Positions 1 to 7,718 of a stretch of 38,281 bases of DNA are shown piece after piece. How positions within the stretch are numbered: the stretch's first letter is position 1; each line of letters opens with the position of its first letter. The notes beneath the pieces were generated by a model that saw nothing but the letters and a program-made list of their open reading frames with translations, was not told the origin of the DNA and searched no databases. Position numbers and translations under genes: made by a program. Location of the stretch: NCBI GenBank assembly GCA_913057925.1, contig CAJXPG010000019.1, positions 1 to 38,281 of the forward strand, written 5' to 3'. Source of the DNA: an uncultured Colwellia sp. Lineage in GTDB: Bacteria > Pseudomonadota > Gammaproteobacteria > Enterobacterales > Alteromonadaceae.

Positions 1-18
1 GATGTGTATAAGAGACAG
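1..18 (+). other. Tn5/Nextera transposase mosaic-end adaptor remnant
   Basis: The first 18 bases are identical to bases 2-19 of the 19-base Tn5 mosaic end used in Nextera libraries (AGATGTGTATAAGAGACAG). An exact match placed precisely at the end of the sequence is best explained by untrimmed adaptor at a contig end, not by a genomic Tn5. It should not be read as a mobile element or as coding sequence. Confidence 0.93.
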
Positions 19-93
19 TTTTCATGCATGAGCAATAACTTGCTTTACCAGCCAAATCACCTGTTAACTCAATCAGATCTCAAATATGACTAG
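19..93 (+). CDS. Possible 3' end of an upstream gene (partial)
   Basis: After the adaptor, one plus-strand frame stays open for 24 codons from base 19 to a TAG at 91-93, overlapping the ccoI start by 8 bases. In cbb3 oxidase assembly loci the gene before ccoI is usually ccoH (fixH), so a translationally coupled ccoH end would fit. The residues visible are too few to recognise. A second frame ends earlier at a TAA at 36-38, so which frame is used cannot be decided here. Confidence 0.25.
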   Translation, partial: FSCMSNNLLYQPNHLLTQSDLKYD

Positions 94-2524
94 TCATTGC
101 TTTCACTGTAACGAACTAATACCTCCAGGTATTAACTTAAGTGTCACTATTAGTAACGCAGAACAGGCGATGTGTTGTATAGGTTGCCAAGCTGTTGCTC
201 AAACCATTGTTGATAACGGGTTAACTCAATATTATGCCGTACGCACCGAGCCGGCGAATAAAGGTCAGTCATTAGTACCTGAGCAGTTACAAAAAAACAA
301 ACTGCTTGATGAAGAGGTGCTGCAAAACGAGTTTATCTTCCAAGGTGACAATCATGACAAAGACAGTAAAGAAGCCATTTTAACCGTTGATGGTATTAGC
401 TGTGCCGCTTGTGCTTGGTTAATAGAGATGCAACTGGATAAACTCGCTGGCTTAATCAGTATTACTGTGAACGCAACCACTCAAAGAGCCACGGTAAAAT
501 GGCAAGATAGTCAGTTAAAACTCAGCGATATTTTACTCGCCATTGAAAACATTGGTTACCAAGCAATGCCTTTTAAGGCTAATGATGCTGAAATACAAAA
601 TAAAAAGCAGAGTAAAGCGTTTATAAAACGTCTCGGTATCAGCGGTATTTTAATGATGCAAATCATGATGATAGCAGTTGGACTATACTTTGGCGCTTTT
701 GCGGATATGGCAGAGCATAACAAAGTGTATTTACGTTGGGTCAGCTTTATTCTTGCTATACCAATTATTTTTTATGGAGCCTTACCATTTTATACCGGTG
801 CCTTTAGAGCCATTAAAGCAAAGCGCTTGTCCATGGACGTACCTGTTTCTATCGCCATTTTACTGGCATTTAGCGCCAGTGCTTGGGCAACCATTACTGA
901 GCAAGGAGAAGTGTACTTTGAGTCAATCTCAATGTTTACCTTTTTACTGCTTATCGGTAAATTTCTAGAGTTTCGTGCGCGCTCTCGTGCTGCACAAGTC
1001 TCAGCAAACTTATTAAAGTTAATGCCGATGACGGCAACCAAAGTCATCAACGCTGCTAATGATAATGATAATGAAGCGAGTGAAAAACTAGTTGCCGCAA
1101 AACAGTTAATTAAAGGCGATACCGTCATTATTAAGCCCGGTGAAGTAGTCCCTGCTGATGGTGTTATCGTTTCAGGACACAGTCAATTAAACGAAGCCAT
1201 GCTCTCGGGTGAACAACTGCCTATCAACAAAACAGTCAATGACAATGTATTTGCCGGTACTATCAATGGTGATGGCAATATAACTGTTGAAGTTAAACAA
1301 GCTTCAAATCAATCATTTTTAAGTCAATTAATTCGACTTAGCGAGCAATCTCAAGCGCATAAGCCAAAGCTTGCACAGCTATCAGACAAAATAGCGCAAT
1401 ATTTTGTCGCGGTAATTTTATTGACTTCAATTGCCACGGCACTTTATTGGCATCAACATATGCCAGAAGAAGCTTTTTGGATAACTTTATCAGTATTGGT
1501 TGCTACCTGCCCTTGCGCCCTTTCATTAGCAACACCTACCGGCTTAACTGCAGCAACGACCCGTTTAAATCGAGACGGTATAATGGTGAAGAGCGCGCAT
1601 GTTATGGAAGCCATCCCACAACTCAACTGTTTTGCCTTTGATAAAACCGGCACCTTAACCACAGGTGAGTTTGCCATCGAGCGAGTTCAGCTCATTGACA
1701 CTGGCAATGACAGTAATGAACAAACGGTATTAGCCATAGCTGCTGCCCTTGAGTCGCATTCTGAACACCCAATAGCTAAACCTTTTTCAGCCCATCGAGA
1801 TTTTCGTATTTTGGCCACTAAGGTAAAAGTAGCTTCTGGCCAGGGTGTTAAAGGCACGGTTTCAGGTATAGATTATTCAATTGGTAAAGTGAGTTGGTTA
1901 TTAGCAGACCCTAAGTACCATCAAATTAAGGCCAGCCTTAGCCACGCTAGTTGCGTATTAATGGCTAATGATAACGTTATTGCTGCATTTTACTTGGTTG
2001 ATAAAGTAAGAGAGGAAGCGGCAGGCGTCTTATCTCGCCTTAACCAGCAACACAAAACCATGATACTCTCGGGTGACAGTCAAGTTGCATGTGATAAAAT
2101 TACTCAACAGTTGCCAATTGATAAAGCGTATGGCGGTTTAACTGCACAAGATAAAATGCAACAAATACAATCCGCGCAGCAAAACGGTGATAAAGTGGCA
2201 ATGACAGGAGACGGCGTTAATGACTCTCCAGTATTTGGTGCTGCTCATGTCTCTATCGCTATGGGTTGTGGTGCAGATATCACCAAAAGTGGTGCTGATG
2301 TGATTTTACTGAACAATAAACTGAGCAGTATTAACACCTTACTTAAGGTTTCACATCGTACTCGCCGTATTATTTTTCAGAACTATTTATGGGCCTTTGG
2401 CTATAATGCTATCGTATTACCCCTTGCTGTAGCGGGTTATATTACGCCTTATATGGCTGTCATAGGTATGTCTGCGAGCTCTATTTTAGTCATAACAAAC
2501 TCATTGCGTTTACTTAAAGAGTAA
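86..2524 (+). CDS. ccoI: Copper-transporting P-type ATPase CcoI (FixI), cbb3 oxidase assembly
   Basis: An 812-residue P1B-type heavy-metal ATPase of the inner membrane. It begins with the Cys-rich N-terminal domain seen in FixI/CcoI proteins (CFHC at 5-8, CCIGC at 30-34), then a heavy-metal-associated domain with CAAC at 106-109. The membrane metal site is C475-P-C477, the phosphorylated aspartate is D519 in DKTGT, and the hinge motif TGDGVND lies near 707-713. CPC-type ATPases of this family export Cu(I); CcoI is known to supply copper for the heme-copper centre of cbb3 cytochrome oxidase. ccoS follows after 47 bases, and this gene order supports CcoI over a general CopA detoxification pump. 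The length is normal for the family. The start at 86 is the only ATG ahead of the CFHC motif. Confidence 0.93.
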   Translation: MTSHCFHCNELIPPGINLSVTISNAEQAMCCIGCQAVAQTIVDNGLTQYYAVRTEPANKGQSLVPEQLQKNKLLDEEVLQNEFIFQGDNHDKDSKEAILTVDGISCAACAWLIEMQLDKLAGLISITVNATTQRATVKWQDSQLKLSDILLAIENIGYQAMPFKANDAEIQNKKQSKAFIKRLGISGILMMQIMMIAVGLYFGAFADMAEHNKVYLRWVSFILAIPIIFYGALPFYTGAFRAIKAKRLSMDVPVSIAILLAFSASAWATITEQGEVYFESISMFTFLLLIGKFLEFRARSRAAQVSANLLKLMPMTATKVINAANDNDNEASEKLVAAKQLIKGDTVIIKPGEVVPADGVIVSGHSQLNEAMLSGEQLPINKTVNDNVFAGTINGDGNITVEVKQASNQSFLSQLIRLSEQSQAHKPKLAQLSDKIAQYFVAVILLTSIATALYWHQHMPEEAFWITLSVLVATCPCALSLATPTGLTAATTRLNRDGIMVKSAHVMEAIPQLNCFAFDKTGTLTTGEFAIERVQLIDTGNDSNEQTVLAIAAALESHSEHPIAKPFSAHRDFRILATKVKVASGQGVKGTVSGIDYSIGKVSWLLADPKYHQIKASLSHASCVLMANDNVIAAFYLVDKVREEAAGVLSRLNQQHKTMILSGDSQVACDKITQQLPIDKAYGGLTAQDKMQQIQSAQQNGDKVAMTGDGVNDSPVFGAAHVSIAMGCGADITKSGADVILLNNKLSSINTLLKVSHRTRRIIFQNYLWAFGYNAIVLPLAVAGYITPYMAVIGMSASSILVITNSLRLLKE

Positions 2525-2571
2525 ACCATTAACAACGCGCTTAGTTTAATCACAATAATCAAGAGGACAGT

Positions 2572-2829
2572 ATGAGTATTATTTATATATTAATTCCTAT
2601 TGCTATATTATTAACCGCTTTGGGTGTTTACCTTTTTTTCTGGGCCGTTAAAACAGAGCAATTTGAAGATCTAGAAAAGCAAGGTATGAGTATTCTTTTT
2701 GATGATGACGCTAAAGCAGATAAAGGGCTAGCAGATAAAGGGCAAGCTGATAAGCAGCAACCTATTGAAAGCCCTGTCACCACTCAAGAATCAACCGAAG
2801 ATACTTTAAAGCAATACGATAAAAAATGA
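2572..2829 (+). CDS. ccoS: cbb3-type cytochrome oxidase assembly protein CcoS (FixS)
   Basis: An 85-residue protein with one N-terminal membrane helix (about residues 3-26) followed by the family signature FFWAVKTEQFEDLE and an acidic ILFDDD stretch. CcoS is required for heme and copper insertion into the cbb3 oxidase; its biochemical role is not settled. The C-terminal tail is rich in Asp, Lys and Gln (near-repeats of ADKG) and looks disordered. A good ribosome site (AAGAGGAC) precedes the ATG. The stop overlaps the next gene by four bases (ATGA), which suggests translational coupling. Confidence 0.93.
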   Translation: MSIIYILIPIAILLTALGVYLFFWAVKTEQFEDLEKQGMSILFDDDAKADKGLADKGQADKQQPIESPVTTQESTEDTLKQYDKK

Positions 2830-3578
2830 CTTTAGATTACTTCTCTGCTTTTGTTATCGGTTTACTCGGCTCAGGTCATTGCTTAGTCATGTGTGGTGGC
2901 ATTACCACCATGCTAACCAGCGCTATTGAAAAACCAAAGGCCGCTCGCAAGTATTCCAAGCAAGGTGATATCGATGTTCAGGATATCACTGACAAACCAA
3001 TAACCCCTTGTGCACATCAATCGGTAAACCGTTTTACTTTAGTGCTTTTTTACCATGTAGGACGCATAGGAAGTTATTGTCTCATTGGCGCTATCGTGGG
3101 TTTTACCGGCTCAGTTGCTGCCAGGAGTATTGGTTTACCTATCGCTGGTTTACAGCTCTTTGCTGCGGCATTTCTGGTGTTACTTGGCTTATATATTGGA
3201 CAATGGCTCTTATGGCTTAATCAAGTAGAATCCCTTGGCAAAGGCTTGTGGAGCTATCTTTCCCCTCTTGCAAAGCATGTCATTCCGGTTAACAGCCCAA
3301 CTAAGGCACTTGGGCTAGGTACTTTATGGGGTTGGTTACCCTGCGGCTTAGTTTATTCCACACTAACCTGGTCTTTGGCCAGCGGTAGCAGCATTTCCGG
3401 CGCCTTAATTATGCTTTGCTTTGGTTTAGGTACACTCCCTGCACTAGTCACCTTATCTTTTGGCATAACTAGCATAAAAAAACTGCTAATCAATGCTCTT
3501 TTTAGAAAAGTCATCGCTATTTCATTAATTTGCTATGGTATCTACAGTGGTATTGTTGCATATCAACTAATGTTCTAA
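2826..3578 (+). CDS. SafE/TauE-like (DsbD_2-type) inner-membrane protein of the cco cluster
   Basis: A 250-residue polytopic membrane protein. The N terminus holds the motif GHC-x2-MCGG (residues 17-25) in the first helix, and a second conserved element WGWLPCGLVY sits near 168-177, so the two halves resemble each other. These motifs place it in the 'sulfite exporter TauE/SafE' annotation group related to the DsbD/UreH-type transmembrane domain. Proteins of this kind are regularly found right after ccoS and before fnr in gammaproteobacteria. The paired Cys residues in helices suggest metal or thiol handling during oxidase assembly, but that is inference; sulfite export is only a database label. 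A Lys/Asp-rich loop of about 35 residues follows the first helix. Confidence 0.8.
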   Translation: MTLDYFSAFVIGLLGSGHCLVMCGGITTMLTSAIEKPKAARKYSKQGDIDVQDITDKPITPCAHQSVNRFTLVLFYHVGRIGSYCLIGAIVGFTGSVAARSIGLPIAGLQLFAAAFLVLLGLYIGQWLLWLNQVESLGKGLWSYLSPLAKHVIPVNSPTKALGLGTLWGWLPCGLVYSTLTWSLASGSSISGALIMLCFGLGTLPALVTLSFGITSIKKLLINALFRKVIAISLICYGIYSGIVAYQLMF

Positions 3579-3632
3579 TACCATAGCTTGGTCTTATCAT
3601 TAGCGTAAATAGCTATAACACAGAGTAAAAAC

Positions 3633-4352
3633 ATGCCAAATAAAAGTTGTCCATCGACTCAACATATCAATTGTCAAAACTGTAGTATTAGTGAGCTTTG
3701 TTTACCTTTTTCGTTAAATGATAAAGAGCTAACTAGCCTTGATGAAATTATTGACCGTAAGCGTCCAATTCACAAAGGTGATAAGTTATTTCATGATGGT
3801 CAAGAATTACACTCTTTGTTTGCTATCCGCTCTGGCACTTTTAAAACCTTTACTGTGAATGAACAAGGTGAAGAGCAAATAACCGGTTTTCATTTAGCGG
3901 GTGATCTTTTAGGTTTTGATGCTATTGCCGAGAGTGCTCATCCAAGTTTTGCTCAAGCACTTGAAACATCAATGGTTTGTGAAATCCCTTACACAAACTT
4001 AGATGAACTTTCTAACACTATGCCGAAGCTTAAAAAACAAGTTTTACGCTTGATGAGTAGCGAAATTAAAACCGATCAAGAAATGCTGACACTACTTAAC
4101 AGAAAAAATGCTGAGCAACGTGTAGCCACTTTCTTAGTCAGCTTAAGTGAACGCTATCATGCGCGTGGTTTATCAGCCTCAGAATTTCGCCTAACCATGA
4201 CACGTAGTGACATTGGTAACTATATTGGTTTAACGGTTGAAACTATCAGCCGCTTACTTAACCGTTTTCACAAAAGTGGTCTAATTAAAGTTGACGGTAA
4301 ATTAATTTCAATTATTGATATCGACAATCTTATAGATACCGCCGCTTTATAA
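3633..4352 (+). CDS. fnr: Fnr family oxygen-sensing transcription regulator (FNR/EtrA)
   Basis: A 239-residue Crp/Fnr regulator. The [4Fe-4S] ligands of FNR are all present: C14, C17 and C23 ([10 protein letters not shown]) and a central C116 (MVCEIP); C6 is extra. The cyclic-nucleotide-like domain covers about 30-150. The helix-turn-helix carries [19 protein letters not shown], with the VETISR recognition helix that in E. coli FNR reads TTGAT-N4-ATCAA. It therefore should sense oxygen and activate low-oxygen genes. It lies between the cbb3 assembly genes and uspE, and a matching DNA site is found at 4419-4432. No strong terminator follows it. Confidence 0.95.
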   Translation: MPNKSCPSTQHINCQNCSISELCLPFSLNDKELTSLDEIIDRKRPIHKGDKLFHDGQELHSLFAIRSGTFKTFTVNEQGEEQITGFHLAGDLLGFDAIAESAHPSFAQALETSMVCEIPYTNLDELSNTMPKLKKQVLRLMSSEIKTDQEMLTLLNRKNAEQRVATFLVSLSERYHARGLSASEFRLTMTRSDIGNYIGLTVETISRLLNRFHKSGLIKVDGKLISIIDIDNLIDTAAL

Positions 4353-4418
4353 TTACTCCCCCCTCCCCTGATTGCTATCGGTCCTATTAATAAAAAATAA
4401 ACCAATAGCAAAAAAAAC

Positions 4419-4432
4419 TTGATTTAAAACAA
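4419..4432 (+). promoter_or_regulatory. FNR binding site (class II position) ahead of uspE
   Basis: TTGAT-TTAA-AACAA matches the FNR consensus TTGAT-N4-ATCAA at nine of ten defined bases. The -10-like hexamer TATAAA lies at 4454-4459, predicting a start of transcription near 4467. The centre of the FNR site (4425.5) is then about 41.5 bases upstream, the standard spacing of class II FNR-activated promoters. The fnr gene itself ends 66 bases before the site. Confidence 0.75.
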
Positions 4433-4495
4433 GCATTAATTTGGCAACTTTGCTATAAATAACCTAACGTTATTTTTTAGTTTTAAGAGGTTGCC

Positions 4496-5443
4496 ATGGA
4501 CATGTATCAAAATATCCTTGTTGTTATTGATCCAACAACAGATGAACAAAAAGCACTTAAAAGAGCGATTGAACTCGCTTCCAAAATAAAGTCTAGCAAT
4601 CCAGAGCAAGCAATTAACTTAACGGCATTTTTTAGTATTTTTGATTTTTCTTACGAGATGACCACTATTTTATCTAGTGGCGAACGTGATGCTATGCGCC
4701 AAATAGTGATAAAAGAAAAGCAACAATGGTTAGATGATGTTATTGCCGAACTCAAACCCGGTGTCAGCATTGAAAGTAAAGTCATTTGGCACAACCGCCC
4801 TTTTGAAGCCATAATTAATCAAGTCATTGAGCATAATTTCGATTTAGTGATCAAGGGAACTCATCAACATGATAAGTTCAAATCTGTAGTATTCACCCCA
4901 ACTGACTGGCATATTCTGAGAAAATGTCCATGCCCAGTACTATTGGTAAAAGATCATGAGTGGCCACAACAAGGTAATGTGCTAGCAGCACTTAACGTCG
5001 GTAGTGATGAAGCGGAGCATTTATCATTAAATGATGCGATAACCAAACAAGCGAATAATGTGGCACAGTTAATTGATGCGAATGTCCATTTAGTAAACTC
5101 TTTCCCTGGTACGCCAGTTAATATCGCCATAGAAATTCCTGAATTTGATGCCAGCGAATATAACAGCGCCATGCAAAAGCATCATAAAGAAGCAATGAAT
5201 CAGCATGCTAGTAAATTTGGTGTCCCTGTTGAAAACACCTATGTTGAAGAAGGCTTACCTGAAAGCATCATAGAGCAAGTCGCTCTTAAGATAGATGCTG
5301 AATTGGTTATTTTAGGAACGGTTGGTAGAACAGGCATTTCTGCAGCATTAATTGGCAACACTGCAGAGCACGTGATTGACCAGTTAAATTGTGATGTTCT
5401 TGCTTTAAAACCTCATGGTTATGTATCGCCGTTGGCTAACTGA
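4496..5443 (+). CDS. uspE: Universal stress protein UspE (tandem Usp domains)
   Basis: A 315-residue cytoplasmic protein with two Usp domains, the architecture of UspE (E. coli YdaA). Domain 1 starts YQNILVVIDP and contains GTHQHDKFKSVVFTPTDWH, closely like E. coli UspE. Domain 2 ends with the nucleotide-loop-like run GTVGRTGISAALIGNTAEHV. UspE proteins are linked to stress survival, adhesion and motility; the molecular activity is not defined. The ribosome site AAGAGG at 4485-4490 supports the ATG at 4496, though the ATG at 4502 (Met3) is also possible. E. coli also carries uspE next to fnr, and here an FNR site lies in the promoter. A strong terminator follows. Confidence 0.93.
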   Translation: MDMYQNILVVIDPTTDEQKALKRAIELASKIKSSNPEQAINLTAFFSIFDFSYEMTTILSSGERDAMRQIVIKEKQQWLDDVIAELKPGVSIESKVIWHNRPFEAIINQVIEHNFDLVIKGTHQHDKFKSVVFTPTDWHILRKCPCPVLLVKDHEWPQQGNVLAALNVGSDEAEHLSLNDAITKQANNVAQLIDANVHLVNSFPGTPVNIAIEIPEFDASEYNSAMQKHHKEAMNQHASKFGVPVENTYVEEGLPESIIEQVALKIDAELVILGTVGRTGISAALIGNTAEHVIDQLNCDVLALKPHGYVSPLAN

Positions 5444-5471
5444 TAGCTTCAATAACCGTTAACTTTTAAGG

Positions 5472-5500
5472 AAAAGGCCGATATATGCTATCGGCCTTTT
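5472..5500 (+). terminator. Rho-independent terminator after uspE
   Basis: A perfect 12-bp stem (AAAAGGCCGATA paired with TATCGGCCTTTT) closes a 5-base loop and ends in a T run. The flanking A run means it could also act on minus-strand transcripts from the convergent helicase gene. Confidence 0.9.
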
Positions 5501-5624
5501 ATTTGCCTGACTAACTCGATAAGTTTTTTAAGAGGTAGCATCACCTTAAGAAATATACTAACGTTCAGGCCCTCTATAGTAATCAGAGCCAGGTCATTAG
5601 TCGAGGGAGTCTTTAACGACTCAG

Positions 5625-6956
5625 TTAGTCTGGCTTCGAACAACCTAACCAAATATCAGCATTTACACCATCATGTGCTTTTGCTGCCTTCTTTTTACGC
5701 TTTTTCTTGCCTGTGCCTTCAGGTGCCGCCATAGGTTTACTCGCTTTAACAAGCTCTTCGATAGCGGCTTCATCTACTTCAAAACCTTCTATTTGCTCAC
5801 GTTCAAGTCGAATTTTGTTCTTTTTTTCGATTATTTTGAAATGATGATAATCTTCATGATCGATAAGTGATATTGCTAAACCAACTTCACCTGCGCGGCC
5901 ACTTCGACCAATACGATGCATATAGTCTGATGGGCTTCTTGGTAGGTTAAAGTTAATAACCACAGGTAATTTTTCAATATCTAAACCACGAGCTGCAATA
6001 TCTGTGGCAATTAACACGTCAATATCACCTGATTTAAAGCCATCAAGCACACGAGTACGCTCGCTCTGACCTTTATCACCATGAAATACAGCAGCGCTAA
6101 TACCACGTTTAGCAAGTTTTTCAGCTAAATGCTCACAATGGTGCTTAGCATTTACAAAAATAAGCGCTTGTCGCCACTGATTTTTCATAATTAAATGGGC
6201 GACAACAGCTGTTTTTTCGCCTTGATTAACGGTAAAAACACGTTGAACTAAGGTACTGGCATCACTACTTTGTAATTGTATTTCAACGGGATCATTGAGT
6301 AGGCTTTGAGTTAAGCTTTGCACTTGCTCTGGAAAAGTTGCAGAAAATAACAAGGTTTGCTTTTGTTTTGGTAGTAACGCCAATAATTGAGAAATTTCTT
6401 CAGTAAAACCTAGACTTAACATTCGGTCTGCTTCATCGAGTACTAAGCTTTGTACTTTATCAAGCTTGATGGCATTCGATGAAATTAAGTCAAGTAATCG
6501 ACCAGGGGTTGCCACTAAAATATCAGTACCACCTCGTAGTGCTTGCATCTGGGTATTGACTGACACACCACCAAAAACAGCCACGGTTTTAATCGCGCCG
6601 TTAAAATGCACCGCATATGATTTAATGCTATCAGCAACTTGCTTCGCCAGCTCCCGAGTAGGCACTAAGATTAATTTTGAGACAAAATTACCTTTATCAG
6701 CACGAGCTGGTTTTTTACCGTTTTGTTGGCTAAATACTTCCTGTAAAAGTGGTAAAGCAAAGGTTGCGGTTTTACCCGAGCCTGTATTTGCCCCAGCAAT
6801 TAAATCCCGTCCTTTTAATATACTTGGCAAAGCCTGTGCTTGAATAGGCGTAGGCTGATGATATTCCAGCTCAGTTAAGCGCGCTAATAAAGGAGGAATT
6901 AGCCCCAGCTCAGTAAAAGTTACGGCTTGGTTAGTAGATGTTGTGGCTGAGGTCAT
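5625..6956 (-). CDS. DEAD-box ATP-dependent RNA helicase (RhlE-like group)
   Basis: A 443-residue DEAD-box helicase with every core motif: Q motif (TPIQ, 36-39), Walker A ANTGSGKT (56-63), PTRELA (99-104), TPGR (150-153), DEAD (174-177), SAT (205-207), ARGLD and HRIGRSGRAG in the second RecA domain. After the core there is a short basic tail with KKKRKKK, likely an RNA-binding extension. Such enzymes remodel RNA during ribosome assembly or mRNA decay, often important in cold-adapted bacteria. The core resembles RhlE most, but the short tail makes an exact subfamily uncertain. There is no clear Shine-Dalgarno sequence before the ATG. The gene runs toward uspE and shares the terminator region. 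Confidence 0.92.
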   Translation of the reverse strand: MTSATTSTNQAVTFTELGLIPPLLARLTELEYHQPTPIQAQALPSILKGRDLIAGANTGSGKTATFALPLLQEVFSQQNGKKPARADKGNFVSKLILVPTRELAKQVADSIKSYAVHFNGAIKTVAVFGGVSVNTQMQALRGGTDILVATPGRLLDLISSNAIKLDKVQSLVLDEADRMLSLGFTEEISQLLALLPKQKQTLLFSATFPEQVQSLTQSLLNDPVEIQLQSSDASTLVQRVFTVNQGEKTAVVAHLIMKNQWRQALIFVNAKHHCEHLAEKLAKRGISAAVFHGDKGQSERTRVLDGFKSGDIDVLIATDIAARGLDIEKLPVVINFNLPRSPSDYMHRIGRSGRAGEVGLAISLIDHEDYHHFKIIEKKNKIRLEREQIEGFEVDEAAIEELVKASKPMAAPEGTGKKKRKKKAAKAHDGVNADIWLGCSKPD

Positions 6957-7310
6957 TAAAGTAAGACGCTTGAATAAAGGGAGTAGCTTTTATTTTAACG
7001 TATTTATGCCTTGCTAAGTAAGAGAAATCGTATTGAAGTACAGTAAAACCGATAAATGTCGCTAGTATCAACCCAACCTAGTCAGCTCAACCTAAAAAAT
7101 ATAATTTATTAAATACAACATCGTAAGAATCGTCTAGCCATCATGAACTACCATGAAAAATTTATCGTCAATCCAAGCTGCTTGATCTTATGGTTAAGAA
7201 ATCATCAAGCTAGGAAATATCAAGCGAGCAAAGCGTCCTGTTTCCTCAAAACTTTAATTAAGCTTAACTTTTAACAGATTAACTTTTAACAGATTAGTTT
7301 AGTACCAACA
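6957..7310. other. Gene-free stretch between helicase and arsR-like gene
   Basis: This stretch of 354 bases should hold the helicase promoter (minus strand, TTAAAAT-like -10 near 6990-7000) and the 3' end region of the arsR-like gene. I see a perfect tandem 15-base repeat at 7265-7294 and a weak GCTTGAT/ATCAAGC inverted repeat near 7170-7209. No open frame with protein-like composition and no clear terminator were found. Confidence 0.5.
7265..7294 (+). repeat. Tandem 15-base direct repeat (2 copies)
   Basis: TAACTTTTAACAGAT occurs twice head to tail, 16 bases before the end of the arsR-like gene on the opposite strand. It may be a simple slippage duplication. No function is evident. Confidence 0.8.
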
Positions 7311-7607
7311 TTACCCCTGCATGTCGTCACTACAACACTCGTCCTGTAAAAAAGAAATAACCCCAAGTAGCTTTTCGTATTCAACAACACAATAAAGTGT
7401 CCTTCCCTCTCTTCTTTGCTTAATAAGACCCGCAGACATTAAACTTGATATATGGTGGGACAAGGTAGAATTTGGTATATCTAAATCTTCTTGAATGACA
7501 CCAACACTGATGCCACTTTCCCCGGATTTGACTAGTCGCTTGAATATTGACAATCTCGTTGCATGCCCTAACTCTTTAAACGCTTTTGCTATTTCTTCTG
7601 TCGTCAT
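7311..7607 (-). CDS. ArsR/SmtB family metalloid-responsive repressor
   Basis: A 98-residue winged-helix repressor with the ArsR-family core (LGHATRLSIFKRLV, then the recognition helix region NSTLSHHISSLMSAGLI and the wing RREGRTLYC). It lacks the classic α3 ELCVC metal site. Its only cysteines are C73 after the wing and a C-terminal pair C91-C92 (DECCSDD). Some arsenic-sensing ArsRs bind As(III) or methylarsenite through Cys residues placed near the C terminus, so a trivalent arsenical is the best guess for the ligand. It is divergent from an ArsP-like permease, and the 111-base gap carries paired operator-like repeats. The ribosome site AAAGGAGAG is strong. Derepression of the permease by arsenical is inferred. 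Confidence 0.87.
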   Translation of the reverse strand: MTTEEIAKAFKELGHATRLSIFKRLVKSGESGISVGVIQEDLDIPNSTLSHHISSLMSAGLIKQRREGRTLYCVVEYEKLLGVISFLQDECCSDDMQG

Positions 7608-7634
7608 CTGATACTCTCCTTTACTTATATTTCG

Positions 7635-7650
7635 ATATTACCAGAAATAT
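7635..7650 (+). promoter_or_regulatory. Candidate ArsR operator 1
   Basis: ATATTACCAGAAATAT differs from the perfect palindrome ATATTTCTAGAAATAT at two bases. It lies within a wider inverted repeat (TATATTTC 7626-7633 with GAAATATA 7644-7651). It sits close to the arsR-like start, where it could mediate autorepression. It shares AGAAATATA and an upstream TTCGA with operator 2. Confidence 0.6.
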
Positions 7651-7683
7651 ATTGACATCGCTACCAAACAAATAGATAATTCG

Positions 7684-7699
7684 AATATTCTAGAAATAT
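7684..7699 (+). promoter_or_regulatory. Candidate ArsR operator 2
   Basis: AATATTCTAGAAATAT contains the perfect core palindrome TTCTAGAA and lies 19 bases before the permease ATG. Its centre is 49 bases from operator 1, and both copies read TTCGA-N7-AGAAATATA, so they appear to be two sites for the same dimer. Blocking the permease promoter or ribosome loading from here is likely. Confidence 0.6.
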
Positions 7700-7718
7700 A
7701 GATATTAAGGTGTGAATT

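Noticed and set aside
1..18. Tn5 mosaic end as a genomic transposon
   Set aside because: Only one end is present, at the exact window edge, with no transposase or target duplication; library adaptor is the simpler explanation.
1058..1075. GATAAT repeats resembling a Fur box
   Set aside because: They lie inside ccoI and are explained by codons for alternating Asn and Asp; there is no promoter nearby.
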